Origin: Aliamphritea hakodatensis
Lineage (GTDB): Bacteria; Pseudomonadota; Gammaproteobacteria; Pseudomonadales; Balneatricaceae
Assembly (NCBI RefSeq): GCF_024347195.1
Contig: NZ_AP025281.1
Span: 1,116,001 to 1,180,000 of the forward strand
Reading direction: 5' to 3'
Length of the DNA: 64,000 nucleotides
The notes under the pieces were generated by a model, which had not been told where the DNA came from, ran no database searches, and saw nothing but the letters and a program-made list of their open reading frames with translations. The translations under genes and the position numbers were made by a program. Shown piece by piece: positions 50,675 through 63,502 of this stretch. Numbering within the stretch: position 1 is the stretch's first letter; every line of letters begins with the position of its first letter.

Positions 50675-52090
50675 ATGATTCCTGTAATCGCCCTTGTGGG
50701 CCGGCCAAATGTTGGAAAATCGACCCTGTTTAACCGGCTGACCCGATCCCGTGATGCCCTGGTTGCTGACTATTCAGGCCTGACCCGGGACCGTAAATAC
50801 GGTGAAGGACGCCTGGGCGAGCGTGATTATATCGTTGTGGATACCGGTGGTATCTCCGGTGATGAACAGGGTATTGATTATAAGATGGCTGAACAATCTC
50901 TGTTGGCCATTGATGAAGCAGACATCGTATTATTTCTTGTGGATGGCCGTGCCGGCCTGAACCCGGCAGATGAACTTATTGCCGACCACCTGCGCCGCTG
51001 TGAAAAAGATGCCTACCTGATCGTTAACAAGACCGACGGTATTGATCCGGATATCGCGATGAGCGACTTCTACAGTCTAGGTCTGTCTGAGCCATTGCCT
51101 ATAGCAGCCTCTCACGGTCGGGGCGTTACCCAGCTGATTGAACATGTATTGGAAGAAATTCCGGTTATTGAACTCAGCGAAGAAGAGGAAGAACTGCAGC
51201 GGAGTAAGAAAATTGCCATTATCGGCCGGCCTAATGTGGGTAAGTCGACGCTGGTTAACCGTCTGCTGGGTGAAGACCGGGTCGTGGTATTTGACCAGGC
51301 CGGCACAACCCGTGACAGTATCTATATTCCTTACGAACGTAACGGGGAGCCGTACACCCTTATTGATACCGCGGGTGTTCGCCGGCGTAAGAATGTACGT
51401 GAAGCGGTAGAAAAATTTTCCATTATTAAAACTCTGCAGGCCATTAAAGATGCCAATGTAGTTGTTTTGGTAATCGATGCTCAGGAAGGAATTTCAGAGC
51501 AGGACCTGCACATGCTGGGTTATGTGCTTGATGCTGGCCGGTCTCTGGTTATCGCACTGAATAAGTGGGATGGAATGAGCGGTGAAGAAAAAGAAGAAGT
51601 GCGTGAACAGTTACGCCGTCGTCTGGACTTCGTATCATTTGCCCGTATGCATTTCATTTCAGCGTTGCATGGTAGCGGAGTCGGCGAGCTGTATGCTTCG
51701 ATAGATGAAGCCTATGAATTTGCAATGATGAAATGGGCAACCAATAAACTGACCCGTTTACTGGAAGATATCGTTGCAGATCATCAGCCGCCAATGGTCC
51801 GTGGTCACCGGATTAAGTTGCGATATGCGCACCAGGGGGGATCAAACCCTCCGGTGATTGTTATCCATGGTAACCAGACTGCAGAACTGCCTAACTCTTA
51901 TAAGCGCTACCTGGAAAACAAGTTCACGAAAGTATTAGGCATTAAGGGTACGCCGTTACGCTTTGAATTCAGAAGCAGCGATAATCCGTTCAAGGATAAG
52001 AAGAATGAGCTGACCAAACGCCAGCAGATGAAAAAGCTGCGCTATAAACAGCATTTGGCCAAGCAAAAGAAGAAGTCTAAAAAGCGCTGA
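50675..52090 (+). CDS. der: Ribosome biogenesis GTPase Der (EngA)
   Basis: Two tandem GTPase domains and a KH-like C-terminal domain, 471 aa. Each domain has an identical P-loop GRPNVGKST (residues about 9-17 and 183-191), with NKTD and NKWD as G4 motifs. Lys-rich C-terminus. Essential for 50S assembly. It lies just ahead of the rRNA operon, separated by a terminator. Confidence 0.97.
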   Translation: MIPVIALVGRPNVGKSTLFNRLTRSRDALVADYSGLTRDRKYGEGRLGERDYIVVDTGGISGDEQGIDYKMAEQSLLAIDEADIVLFLVDGRAGLNPADELIADHLRRCEKDAYLIVNKTDGIDPDIAMSDFYSLGLSEPLPIAASHGRGVTQLIEHVLEEIPVIELSEEEEELQRSKKIAIIGRPNVGKSTLVNRLLGEDRVVVFDQAGTTRDSIYIPYERNGEPYTLIDTAGVRRRKNVREAVEKFSIIKTLQAIKDANVVVLVIDAQEGISEQDLHMLGYVLDAGRSLVIALNKWDGMSGEEKEEVREQLRRRLDFVSFARMHFISALHGSGVGELYASIDEAYEFAMMKWATNKLTRLLEDIVADHQPPMVRGHRIKLRYAHQGGSNPPVIVIHGNQTAELPNSYKRYLENKFTKVLGIKGTPLRFEFRSSDNPFKDKKNELTKRQQMKKLRYKQHLAKQKKKSKKR

Positions 52091-52100
52091 TCAGTTAAAA

Positions 52101-52129
52101 AAACGCCGTCTGTCTATGACGGCGTTTTT
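52101..52129 (+). terminator. Terminator after der
   Basis: AAACGCCGTC / GACGGCGTTTTT hairpin with a 7-nt loop. Confidence 0.88.
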
Positions 52130-52272
52130 GTATCTGAAGGTTGCATTCTGTTTATGCGTAACGGGGTTAGCAAAACGCGTTGTTATGTACTACATATAAT
52201 GATGCTGTTCGGTCAGGTGCATAAGGTTGTTTCAGGCAAGTGACATAAATATTAAGAAACTGAAAAAGCCTG

Positions 52273-52300
52273 TTGACACTTTTGGCTGCGTGCCTATAAT
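52273..52300 (+). promoter_or_regulatory. rRNA promoter P1
   Basis: Consensus TTGACA (52273-52278), 16-bp spacer, TATAAT (52295-52300), then a C-rich discriminator (ACGCCCCCAC), the type associated with stringent (ppGpp/DksA) control. An AT-rich stretch upstream (52240-52265) could serve as an UP element. Confidence 0.85.
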
Positions 52301-52485
52301 ACGCCCCCACATTGAGACGCAGGGCAGCGGCAACGCAGCTAGACAAGCTTAATGAGAGTCAGAATAAACCACTGAAAAACAAATTGTTTTGAAGTGTGAG
52401 TTAGCTGATTCGACCGGAACGAAAAAGGTGTTTTCCGGTTTTGATAAGTTCTTCGGAATTAATCAAAATCTTCTGAAAATAACCG

Positions 52486-52513
52486 TTGACTTCCACCGGG
52501 TGTTGAGTAGAAT
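52486..52513 (+). promoter_or_regulatory. rRNA promoter P2
   Basis: TTGACT (52486-52491), 16-bp spacer, TAGAAT (52508-52513), followed by a GC-rich discriminator. An A/T-rich tract precedes it. Confidence 0.75.
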
Positions 52514-52577
52514 ACGCACCTCGCTCGAGACGACGGCAACGACGGTTACACCGGTTGCGAAAGTGGTTTCAAGCAAC

Positions 52578-52590
52578 GCTCTTTAACAAT
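52578..52590 (+). promoter_or_regulatory. boxA antitermination element, leader
   Basis: GCTCTTTAACAAT matches the boxA element bound by NusB/S10, with SuhB as a component in E. coli. It precedes 16S. Confidence 0.85.
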
Positions 52591-52592
52591 TT

Positions 52593-52610
52593 GATCAGAT
52601 AATTCGTGTG
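52593..52610 (+). other. 16S processing stem, 5' strand
   Basis: GATCAGATAATTCGTGTG is perfectly complementary (18 bp) to 54330-54347. Together they loop out 16S as the RNase III stem; pairing continues past a two-base mismatch with CGCTTG. Confidence 0.85.
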
Positions 52611-52760
52611 GGCGCTTGTTGAGATGAAGCACAAAAGCTTTATCAAAGTAAGCAACTTTTGTCTTCGGACAAACACGTGAATTCATTTAAGATGTTTTTA
52701 TGAAAGTTAGTGTAACTTTGAGCTAGATTTAAGACACCAAATTCCGGTGTCGAAAAAATT

Positions 52761-54302
<1,542 letters not shown>

Positions 54303-54329
54303 AACGATAGCGGATTCTTAGCAAGCGTT

Positions 54330-54347
54330 CACACGAATTATCTGATC
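54330..54347 (+). other. 16S processing stem, 3' strand
   Basis: CACACGAATTATCTGATC, exact complement of the leader strand at 52593-52610. Confidence 0.85.
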
Positions 54348-54387
54348 AGAATGTAAAGAGAGCGAATTGGTATTTATACCAAGATAT

Positions 54388-54464
<77 letters not shown>

Positions 54465-54798
54465 ACTTTCCATTTCTCTTCGTTAAGTTTCTCGTCGTGT
54501 AGCAGGCTACACGTCCTCAAAACTTGCCTCGATTAATGAAAAGTTCGGCAGTGACGATCGAAATTTCGCTCAAGTTTAGGAAAGTTTTAAAAAATACTCA
54601 CGCTTAAGTGACTATCTTTTAAAGCTTTTTGCTTTAAACGCTCTTTAACAATTTAAATCCTGTAAAAACGAGAATTAAGTAAGACAAATGTACAAGCGCT
54701 AATCCGGCGTAAATGTATCGTTACTTCAGCGTTAACTGTTTAACAGTTGGCTATGAAGTTTTATCAGTTACTTTGAATCAGACCCTTTTGGGTTATAT
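54465..54798 (+). other. 16S-23S spacer downstream of tRNA-Ile
   Basis: No tRNA-Ala or other gene is seen. It contains a palindrome CGTGTAGCAGGCTACACG (54496-54513) flanked by AAGTTT and AAACTT arms, a second boxA (54640-54652) and the 5' part of the 23S processing stem near its end. Confidence 0.75.
54640..54652 (+). promoter_or_regulatory. boxA antitermination element, spacer
   Basis: GCTCTTTAACAAT, identical to the leader boxA, placed before 23S as usual. Confidence 0.85.
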
Positions 54799-57688
<2,890 letters not shown>

Positions 57689-57858
57689 ATAACGCCAAAA
57701 GCGTTTGGTTGTGCACAGGCACAACATGATCAAGAACTGAAGATACATTGAAGAGCTTGCTGAAAAGCGAGACGGATTAGAGTTTGTACATTGTTTTGAA
57801 ACATAAGCTTAAGACTCGGCCTGAATAAGGCACACAGGATTTAGATTGTTACCTTTTT
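57689..57858 (+). other. 23S-5S spacer
   Basis: 170 nt without a tRNA. It holds the 3' strand of the 23S processing stem and two small hairpins (AACGC/GCGTT at 57691-57705; GTTGTGC/GCACAAC at 57708-57725). Confidence 0.7.
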
Positions 57859-57977
57859 TGCTTGGCGACCATAGCGAGATGGAACCACCCGATCCCTTAC
57901 CGAACTCGGAAGTGAAACGTCTTAGCGCCGATGGTAGTGTGGGGCTTCCCCATGTGAGAGTAGGTCATCGCCAAGCA
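57859..57977 (+). rRNA. rrf: 5S ribosomal RNA
   Basis: About 119 nt. 5' TGCTTGGCG pairs with 3' CGCCAAGCA. The internal CCGAACTCGGAAGTGAAAC and GCCGATGGTAGTGTGGGG segments are typical. The last bases and the first trailer bases (CATCGCCAAGCACCTAAT, 57966-57983) recur twice exactly, and several times imperfectly, downstream. Confidence 0.96.
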
Positions 57978-57988
57978 CCTAATATGAG

Positions 57989-58020
57989 AAACCCCAGTCG
58001 CGAAGCGGCTGGGGTTTTTT
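57989..58020 (+). terminator. rRNA operon terminator
   Basis: AACCCCAG / CTGGGGTT stem followed by T6, immediately after 5S. Confidence 0.88.
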
Positions 58021-58106
58021 CATGTTACGAGTTTGATAATCCAGTGCTCGCATGGGGAAGCAAATAAAGAGGCGCGCTTGCGCGTTCATGTCCCATGTAG
58101 AGTAGG

Positions 58107-58150
58107 GTAAAACCGGAATGAGACGACGCGCAGCGTTGGCCCGGTTTTAC
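58107..58150 (+). repeat. Inverted repeat in the post-5S array
   Basis: GTAAAACCGG (58107-58116) and CCGGTTTTAC (58141-58150) are perfect complements. The loop contains a small ACGC/GCGT hairpin. Next to it, CAGAGCC/GGCTCTG (58154-58170) forms another hairpin. The second 77-bp copy keeps the right arm but lacks the left. Confidence 0.7.
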
Positions 58151-58200
58151 GATCAGAGCCTCCGGCTCTGGGACTTCCATCGCCAAGCACCTAATTAAGA

Positions 58201-58230
58201 AAACCCGCTACGCTGTAGCGGGTTTTTTTT
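58201..58230 (+). terminator. Terminator-like hairpin, array unit 1
   Basis: CCCGCTAC / GTAGCGGG stem plus T8. Confidence 0.8.
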
Positions 58231-58288
58231 CGTCTGCAGGAAAGGCTTCCACCGCCAGGCACCTGATTAAGCCCCTTCATAAAGCACA

Positions 58289-58317
58289 GCTTGCTACCTT
58301 GTAGCAGGGCTTTTTTT
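58289..58317 (+). terminator. Terminator-like hairpin, array unit 2
   Basis: TGCTAC / GTAGCA stem with a CTT(G) loop and flanking GC pairs, followed by T7. Confidence 0.7.
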
Positions 58318-58488
58318 CGTCTGCAGGAAAGGCTTCTATCCTCCGGCACTTAATTAAGGCTCTCTTTAAGGCCCTCCTTTAATACACTTCATAACGACGC
58401 GAAGCGTTGGCCCGGTTTTACGATCAGAGCCACCGGCTCTGGGACTTCCATCGCCAAGCACCTAATTAAGACTCTCTTTAAGACACTG

Positions 58489-58514
58489 GCTGCTATCTTG
58501 TAGCAGTTTTTTTT
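58489..58514 (+). terminator. Terminator-like hairpin, array unit 4
   Basis: CTGCTA / TAGCAG stem with TCTTG loop and T8. Confidence 0.7.
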
Positions 58515-58585
58515 CGTCTGCAGGAAAGGCTTCCACCGCCAGGCACCTGATTAAGGCTCTCTTTAAGGCTCTTGATAAGGCACAG

Positions 58586-58612
58586 GCTGCTACCTTGTAG
58601 CAGGTTTTTTTT
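58586..58612 (+). terminator. Terminator-like hairpin, array unit 5
   Basis: CTGCTAC / GTAGCAG stem and T8; near-identical to the hairpin at 58489. Confidence 0.75.
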
Positions 58613-58814
58613 GTCTGGAGGAAAGGCTTCCACCGTTATGGGCCTGATCAAGACTCTCTTTAAGATACTGAATACAGCGCTTTAACCGATTTTATCCATT
58701 GGGGGAAGTGTTGGATCGTCAGCTGCGATATTTTTCAGTGATGCGTTAGTCTTAAGAATCAAACGTATGTTATAAATGTGTCTCAGCGTGAATCCTTGGA
58801 TGTAAGGGGGTTGA

Positions 58815-61193
58815 GTGGATACGGTTGTAGTGGGTGACTCAGCTACTTTGGATAAGACGTATATTGCGGTATCAGGAATACTGATTTTTGATTCTGATGG
58901 TCTGATCAGTTTCGCCAATGAGCAGGCGGCGGTTCTTTTAGAGTCCAGTCCGCTAAATTCCAGTCCGGCTGACCTTATTGGCAGAACGGTTCCGGATCTT
59001 TTTCAATCAGCAGGAAGCTTTCTGGCTGAAGCGTTCTGGTGCGCTTTACTGCGCAAGTCCGGTCATAATATATCCGTCAGGTTAAGTGGCTTTTCCGAGA
59101 CGCAGTGGCTTGCAGAGTTTTCTGCAGGCCCGGTGTTTACTTCCTTAGATGATGATCTTCACGCCCGTCTGCGCCATGCCGTTGACAGTGGTATGGAAGG
59201 GCTTTCCCTCCACAATGCTGATGGCTTGTTTGTTTACGTGAATCCTGCTGAAGCAGAGTTGTATGGTTACCGGGTTGATGAGCTGATCGGTGAGCACTGG
59301 AGCAAATTATATTGTCCTGACCAGGTAGAACTGATCAATGAATTATATTTCCCGGTGGTTCTTGCTGAAGGTAAGTGGCGCGGTGAGCTTAAGGGACAGC
59401 GTAAGGATCAGAGCAGATTTGATGTAGAAGTCTCACTGACACTGATTCGCGATGAAGCGGATACGCCTGTCGGTTTGATCTGTACCTGCCGGGATATTTC
59501 TGAGCGTAAGTTGACCGAACATCAGCTCAGGCAGGCCGCAGCAGTGTTTGCCAGTGCCGGTCAGGGGATTGTTATCACAGATGTTGATTTCCGGATCATT
59601 GCTGTTAACCCGGCCACGCTTGATACCTCCGGATATACTGAACAGCAGTTGCTGGGTCAGCCGATTTATTTTCTTTCCAACAAAGATCGCCGTAACATCC
59701 GGATCGCCGACCTGTTTGCTCTGGCCGCGCAGGGGAAGTGCTGGCAGGGTGAAATCTGGGCGAAACGGGCTAATGGTCAGATTTATCCGATCTGGATGAC
59801 TATGTCAGCGGTATATACGGACAATGAAAGCCTGACCAGTCTGGTGTTTGTCTTTTCCGATATCTCCAGCACTAAAGAAGCGCAGGCCAAACTTGACCGT
59901 TTAGCCCATTATGATCATCTCACCGGCTTACCTAACCGTCTGCTTCTTAATCAAGAGCTGGATACAGCGATTCTCCGGGCTAAGCGCCGGCAACAAAAAA
60001 TCGCTCTGTTGTTTCTTGATCTGGATTATTTCAAAAATATTAATGACAGCCTGGGCCATGCGGTTGGCGATGAGTTACTCAAGGAAGTCGCAAGGCGTAT
60101 CAGGGAATGTTGTCATCCGGATGATATGGTAGCCCGTCTCAGTGGTGATGAGTTCACGGTTGTTTGTCAGAACCTTCCCGGTATTGAGCAGGCTGAGCAT
60201 CTCGCGTCCCGGCTTATTAGCTGTATCTCTGAGCCGATGGAGGTAGCCGGTCATGATTACTATCAGAACGTCAGCATTGGTATTGCTATGTATCCGCGGG
60301 ATGGCAGTTGCATTTCTGAACTTATGAAAAGTGCTGATATTGCGATGTACCAGGCGAAAGCTGAAGGACGACAGAGTTACCGTGTGTATGATCATGATAT
60401 GGCAAAGCAGGCCAACGAAATACTCATCGTAGAACGGGAGCTACGTGAAGCCCTGGTGGCTGAACAGTTTGTGCTGCACTATCAGCCGGTTCTGTGTGCG
60501 GAAGGTAATCTGAAAGGGCTTGAAGCTCTGGTTCGCTGGCAGCATCCTGAGAGAGGTCTGGTCTTTCCTGATCATTTTATTCATATAGCAGAAAGCTCAC
60601 GGATCATTATCAGTCTTGGAGAATGGGTGTTACGTGAGGCCTGTGCTCAGGCAAGGCGCTGGCTGGATGCCGGACTTGTCTTTGAGTACGTTGCAGTTAA
60701 CGTTTCCGGGGGGCAACTGGAATGGGATTTTTATCAGCTTGTTGAAAGGGTATTGGCAGAAACCGGATTGCCTGCCAGCTTTCTGGAGCTGGAAATTACA
60801 GAAACCTATCTGATGACTGACTTACAACGGCCTGAGCGGGTGTTGCAGTCGCTACGCAGCCTGGGTGTTCATTTAGCAATTGATGATTTCGGGATCGGCT
60901 ATTCTTCACTGGCGCGGTTAAAGCAGCTGCCCATAAACCGTCTTAAGATCGACCGTTCTTTTATCCGCGATATTGTTCAGGACGACGGTGATCTTTCGAT
61001 TGTTAATGCCATTATCGCGATGAGCAATACGCTGGGCCTGAATGTTACGGCTGAGGGGGTTGAGACCGAAGCACACTACAAGCTGCTGAAACAGCATTCC
61101 AGAGTGTGTTCACAGGGATACTATTTCTCGCGGCCTGTGGGTGTGGCAGCTGTTGAATACTGGTATGAGGACAAGTATGGGGCCCTGATCTAG
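58815..61193 (+). CDS. PAS-GGDEF-EAL cyclic-di-GMP signalling protein
   Basis: 792 aa, no membrane helix, so cytoplasmic. Two or three PAS-like sensor regions (about 15-110 weak, 118-235, 240-360). GGDEF domain (about 365-530) with DLDYFKNINDSLGHAVGD and the A-site reading RLSGDEF (SGDEF for GGDEF). EAL domain (about 545-790) with LEALVRWQHP, ELEITET, IDDFGIGYSSLARLKQLPI, KIDRSFI and AEGVET, all expected catalytic residues present. Phosphodiesterase activity is likely; cyclase activity is possible. GTG start with AAGGGGG upstream. Its 3' end overlaps the convergent thioredoxin-like gene by four bases. Confidence 0.92.
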   Translation: MDTVVVGDSATLDKTYIAVSGILIFDSDGLISFANEQAAVLLESSPLNSSPADLIGRTVPDLFQSAGSFLAEAFWCALLRKSGHNISVRLSGFSETQWLAEFSAGPVFTSLDDDLHARLRHAVDSGMEGLSLHNADGLFVYVNPAEAELYGYRVDELIGEHWSKLYCPDQVELINELYFPVVLAEGKWRGELKGQRKDQSRFDVEVSLTLIRDEADTPVGLICTCRDISERKLTEHQLRQAAAVFASAGQGIVITDVDFRIIAVNPATLDTSGYTEQQLLGQPIYFLSNKDRRNIRIADLFALAAQGKCWQGEIWAKRANGQIYPIWMTMSAVYTDNESLTSLVFVFSDISSTKEAQAKLDRLAHYDHLTGLPNRLLLNQELDTAILRAKRRQQKIALLFLDLDYFKNINDSLGHAVGDELLKEVARRIRECCHPDDMVARLSGDEFTVVCQNLPGIEQAEHLASRLISCISEPMEVAGHDYYQNVSIGIAMYPRDGSCISELMKSADIAMYQAKAEGRQSYRVYDHDMAKQANEILIVERELREALVAEQFVLHYQPVLCAEGNLKGLEALVRWQHPERGLVFPDHFIHIAESSRIIISLGEWVLREACAQARRWLDAGLVFEYVAVNVSGGQLEWDFYQLVERVLAETGLPASFLELEITETYLMTDLQRPERVLQSLRSLGVHLAIDDFGIGYSSLARLKQLPINRLKIDRSFIRDIVQDDGDLSIVNAIIAMSNTLGLNVTAEGVETEAHYKLLKQHSRVCSQGYYFSRPVGVAAVEYWYEDKYGALI

Positions 61194-61690
61194 AGTGTTC
61201 TCCAGCGCAGGCCCAGAGAGCTGCTGTAGCCCATACTTTTCTCAGCAATTGTTCCGTCAGTATCAATCAGGTAATAGGTTGGAAAAGCAGAAATTTTATA
61301 GGCGTTACTCACCCGTTGGTTGCCCATTAATACCGGCACCTGAACTTCCTGCTCACCAATAAATTCACTGACTTCACTGGCTGATGTGTAATCCAGAGCC
61401 ACGGCTACTGCATCTACTTCACCTGATACTGCTGACAGATTGCCGATACTGAGTTTACAGATGCTGCACCAGGGAGCAAAAAAATACACCAGTGTCTGTT
61501 TACCTGGGGTGAACAGTGGCGAGCTTTCGGAGGACTGAAGAATCGGCAGTTCAAAGTTGTCTGCGGGCTGATTATCTGCCAGTAAGTTACGTTCCTGCCA
61601 GGCGGTGATACCGATAAAAACGGCAAGTATCAGAGCGATATCTTTCCAGTACTTTTTTAACAGTGTTTTGGGATTCAGGATGGCAGGCAT
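61190..61690 (-). CDS. Membrane-anchored thioredoxin-fold protein (TlpA/ResA-like)
   Basis: 166 aa. N-terminal membrane anchor (about 18-30), then a thioredoxin fold with FFAPWCSICKLS (Cys75-Cys78, CSIC active site) and the cis-proline segment SAFPTYYLIDTDG. Predicted to face the periplasm and act as a disulfide reductase or oxidoreductase; the partner is not in the window. Convergent with the GGDEF-EAL gene. Confidence 0.85.
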   Translation of the reverse strand: MPAILNPKTLLKKYWKDIALILAVFIGITAWQERNLLADNQPADNFELPILQSSESSPLFTPGKQTLVYFFAPWCSICKLSIGNLSAVSGEVDAVAVALDYTSASEVSEFIGEQEVQVPVLMGNQRVSNAYKISAFPTYYLIDTDGTIAEKSMGYSSSLGLRWRTL

Positions 61691-61813
61691 AGATGTCTTA
61701 TTGTTATCGAATTGATTCAGTTAAAGATCAGACAACGGAACCTGCTAAAAAATTCAGCCTGTCAGATGTAAACCCGGTATTAATTTCAGTGTCTTCAGAG
61801 TGGTGTCAGTTTT

Positions 61814-62347
61814 ATGGTTAAAGCAGTTATTGTGATTGATGTGCAGCGTGCGTTTTTTGAGCCGGAGCCTTTGCCGGCCAATGCTGAAGCGACGATTGAA
61901 AATATTAACCGGGTCACGGTGGCTGCAAGGGCTGCGTCTGTACCCGTGATATTCGTTTATCATGAGCGTCCCCAGAATGGTCTGTTTGCAGACTCAGACG
62001 CCTGGCAGTTACAGAAGGATCTGATCACAGGTGCGGACGACCGGCAGGTAAGAAAAACCACGCCGGATGCGTTTCTGGATACCGATTTGCAGTCACAGCT
62101 GACAGAAGCTGGTGCGGATCAACTGGTGATTTGTGGGTTTGCCAGTGAGTTTTGCGTAGATACCACTACCCGGCGGGCGGCTGGCCTCGGATACCGGGTA
62201 GAGTTGGTGACCGATGCGCACACGACCCACGACAAACCCCATGCGGCAGGTGAGCAGATCAGCTTACATCATTCCAATACCCTGACGTCCATTATGAGTT
62301 TTCCGCAAAAGGTTGAGGCGGTTACCAGCCAATCAGTCAGTTTTTAG
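61814..62347 (+). CDS. Isochorismatase-family cysteine hydrolase
   Basis: 177 aa. The catalytic triad is visible: Asp9 in VIDVQRAFFEP, Lys81 in VRKTTPDAFLDT and Cys114 in ICGFASEFCVDTT, with TDAHTTHD following. The family includes nicotinamidases and other amidohydrolases; the substrate cannot be told, and the HRDxH-type nicotinamidase metal site is not evident. Its 3' end overlaps the convergent glycosyltransferase gene by 11 bases. Confidence 0.88.
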   Translation: MVKAVIVIDVQRAFFEPEPLPANAEATIENINRVTVAARAASVPVIFVYHERPQNGLFADSDAWQLQKDLITGADDRQVRKTTPDAFLDTDLQSQLTEAGADQLVICGFASEFCVDTTTRRAAGLGYRVELVTDAHTTHDKPHAAGEQISLHHSNTLTSIMSFPQKVEAVTSQSVSF

Positions 62348-63461
62348 CGGTTGTTGATTTCAGCACAGCGTCATAGGCCGCACGCTGGTTTTGCCAACTG
62401 ATATAACTGACGTCGGGAGGCTCACAGGTTTCATGTTCGGCTGTTGTTTCGGTCAGCTTAGCGCAGGCAGCTGTCGCTTCCCGGCTAATATCTTCTGAGC
62501 AACGGTAAAGATATTGTTCCGGAAACAGGGCCGGGTATACCTCCCGTGCCGGCAATACCGGCGTGCAGCCGCAGGCGACGGCTTCCAGCACCGATAAGCC
62601 CTGAAATTCATGTAATGCTGTGGACAGAAAAATGTCTGCTGTGCGCAGCCACTGAAGATACTCCTCACGGCTTTCGGCGTAGCCAAACTGAACCAGCTTG
62701 TGCTTAAAGCGTTCACCGATAAGCTTAAATTCCTTGGGAGAGTGGCGAAAACTCTGGCCCATCAGGCAAAGGCGGTAGTCGGTATTCTGTTCTTCCAGCT
62801 GTTCCAAAATGGCCAGTAAATGCGCCGGCCCCTTGTCGTACTCCCAGCGGGCTGCCCAGACGATTCTTAATGCTTTGTGGTTGTTGTCACGCCATTCTGT
62901 TAATGCTTTCAGGTGCGCCTGAACAGGCTTAAACAGCTCTGTTTCTAAAGGTACAGGTAGGATTGAAGCACGTTCTTCGAGTTGAGATATCAGCTTTGCA
63001 GGGACATGATCCGGCAGTTTTTTCAGTAATGCCCGTGCGCCGTTAAAAAAGCTGTCCCGGTTATAGGTGGTATTGAATAAGATACGGTCGGCGCAGGCGG
63101 CGGTGTAGATGTTGAGAATCTGTGGTTCCACGCTTTTATGTGCCTTGTCCGTCGCCGGGTAAGCAAACTGATTTTCGTGGAAGTACACCACTGACGGTAT
63201 GCTGGCTAAATTGGGGATCATACCTTTCAGCGCCGAAAGATCGGTCATGGAGGTGGCGATAAGCAAATCGTATGGCTGTTCGAGCAAAGGACGTTGCTCA
63301 CCGAAAGCCCAGCTCAGACTGTTACCGCGAATTCGCCAGGCGAAGTATCGGGCCGGCAGCGTCTGTACTGTCCACTCATGTTCCGGAAATTGCCTGATCA
63401 GATTTTGATGCCAGTACCGGTGGCTGTCGGCATCATAGGCGGAAAGTAACAGGATCTTCAC
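62337..63461 (-). CDS. Glycosyltransferase resembling tRNA-queuosine alpha-mannosyltransferase (DUF3524/GTDC1-like)
   Basis: 374 aa, soluble, GT-B architecture. The N-terminal domain begins MKILLLSAYDADSHRYWH and contains VVYFHENQFAYP, typical of the DUF3524/GTDC1 family. The C-terminal GT4-like domain has RIVWAARWEYDKGP and HEFQGLSVLEAVACGCTPVLP. The animal member GTDC1 mannosylates queuosine in tRNA-Asp. A tRNA or Q-related role here is inferred from family resemblance and from queG in the same window; it could act on another acceptor. Confidence 0.8.
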   Translation of the reverse strand: MKILLLSAYDADSHRYWHQNLIRQFPEHEWTVQTLPARYFAWRIRGNSLSWAFGEQRPLLEQPYDLLIATSMTDLSALKGMIPNLASIPSVVYFHENQFAYPATDKAHKSVEPQILNIYTAACADRILFNTTYNRDSFFNGARALLKKLPDHVPAKLISQLEERASILPVPLETELFKPVQAHLKALTEWRDNNHKALRIVWAARWEYDKGPAHLLAILEQLEEQNTDYRLCLMGQSFRHSPKEFKLIGERFKHKLVQFGYAESREEYLQWLRTADIFLSTALHEFQGLSVLEAVACGCTPVLPAREVYPALFPEQYLYRCSEDISREATAACAKLTETTAEHETCEPPDVSYISWQNQRAAYDAVLKSTTAKN

Positions 63462-63502
63462 TGTGCAACTCTGGTATCGCTTCGGGGAGGGCAGTATAGC
63501 GG

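Larger units (their letters stand above)
58021..58680 (+). repeat. Array of 5S-tail / terminator repeats
   Basis: About 660 bp without a gene, built of related units. Each unit has a tail CTTCCAYCGCCARGCACCT followed by RATTAAG (starts 58174, 58246, 58333, 58445, 58530, 58627; the third and last degenerate). Then in later units comes TTAAGRCTCTCTTTAAG (four copies), then a terminator-like hairpin with a T7-T8 run, then CGTCTGCAGGAAAGG. Spacing between tails is 72 to 112 bp, so the array is not strictly periodic. Two tails share 18 exact bases with the real 5S 3' end plus trailer. A 77-bp block occurs twice (58123-58199 and 58394-58470, two differences). A degenerate piece of the 5S 3' half may lie at 58050-58106. 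Origin by repeated duplication of the 5S end is inferred. Confidence 0.8.

Noticed and set aside
52389..52586. 65-codon reading frame in the rRNA leader
   Set aside because: It overlaps promoter P2 and has no family resemblance.
54465..54798. tRNA-Ala in the 16S-23S spacer
   Set aside because: Looked for the GGGG acceptor start, D-loop and T-loop pattern; none found.
57846..58067. 73-codon reading frame over 5S and its terminator
   Set aside because: It lies on the 5S gene and terminator with no ribosome site; chance frame.
58050..58110. Second 5S rRNA gene
   Set aside because: Only a degenerate piece resembling the 5S 3' half is visible; the 5' half and closing stem are missing.
58021..58680. 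Possible CRISPR array
   Set aside because: Repeat units differ in length, contain terminator hairpins, and the intervening DNA is itself repeated, so there are no unique spacers. No cas genes are present.
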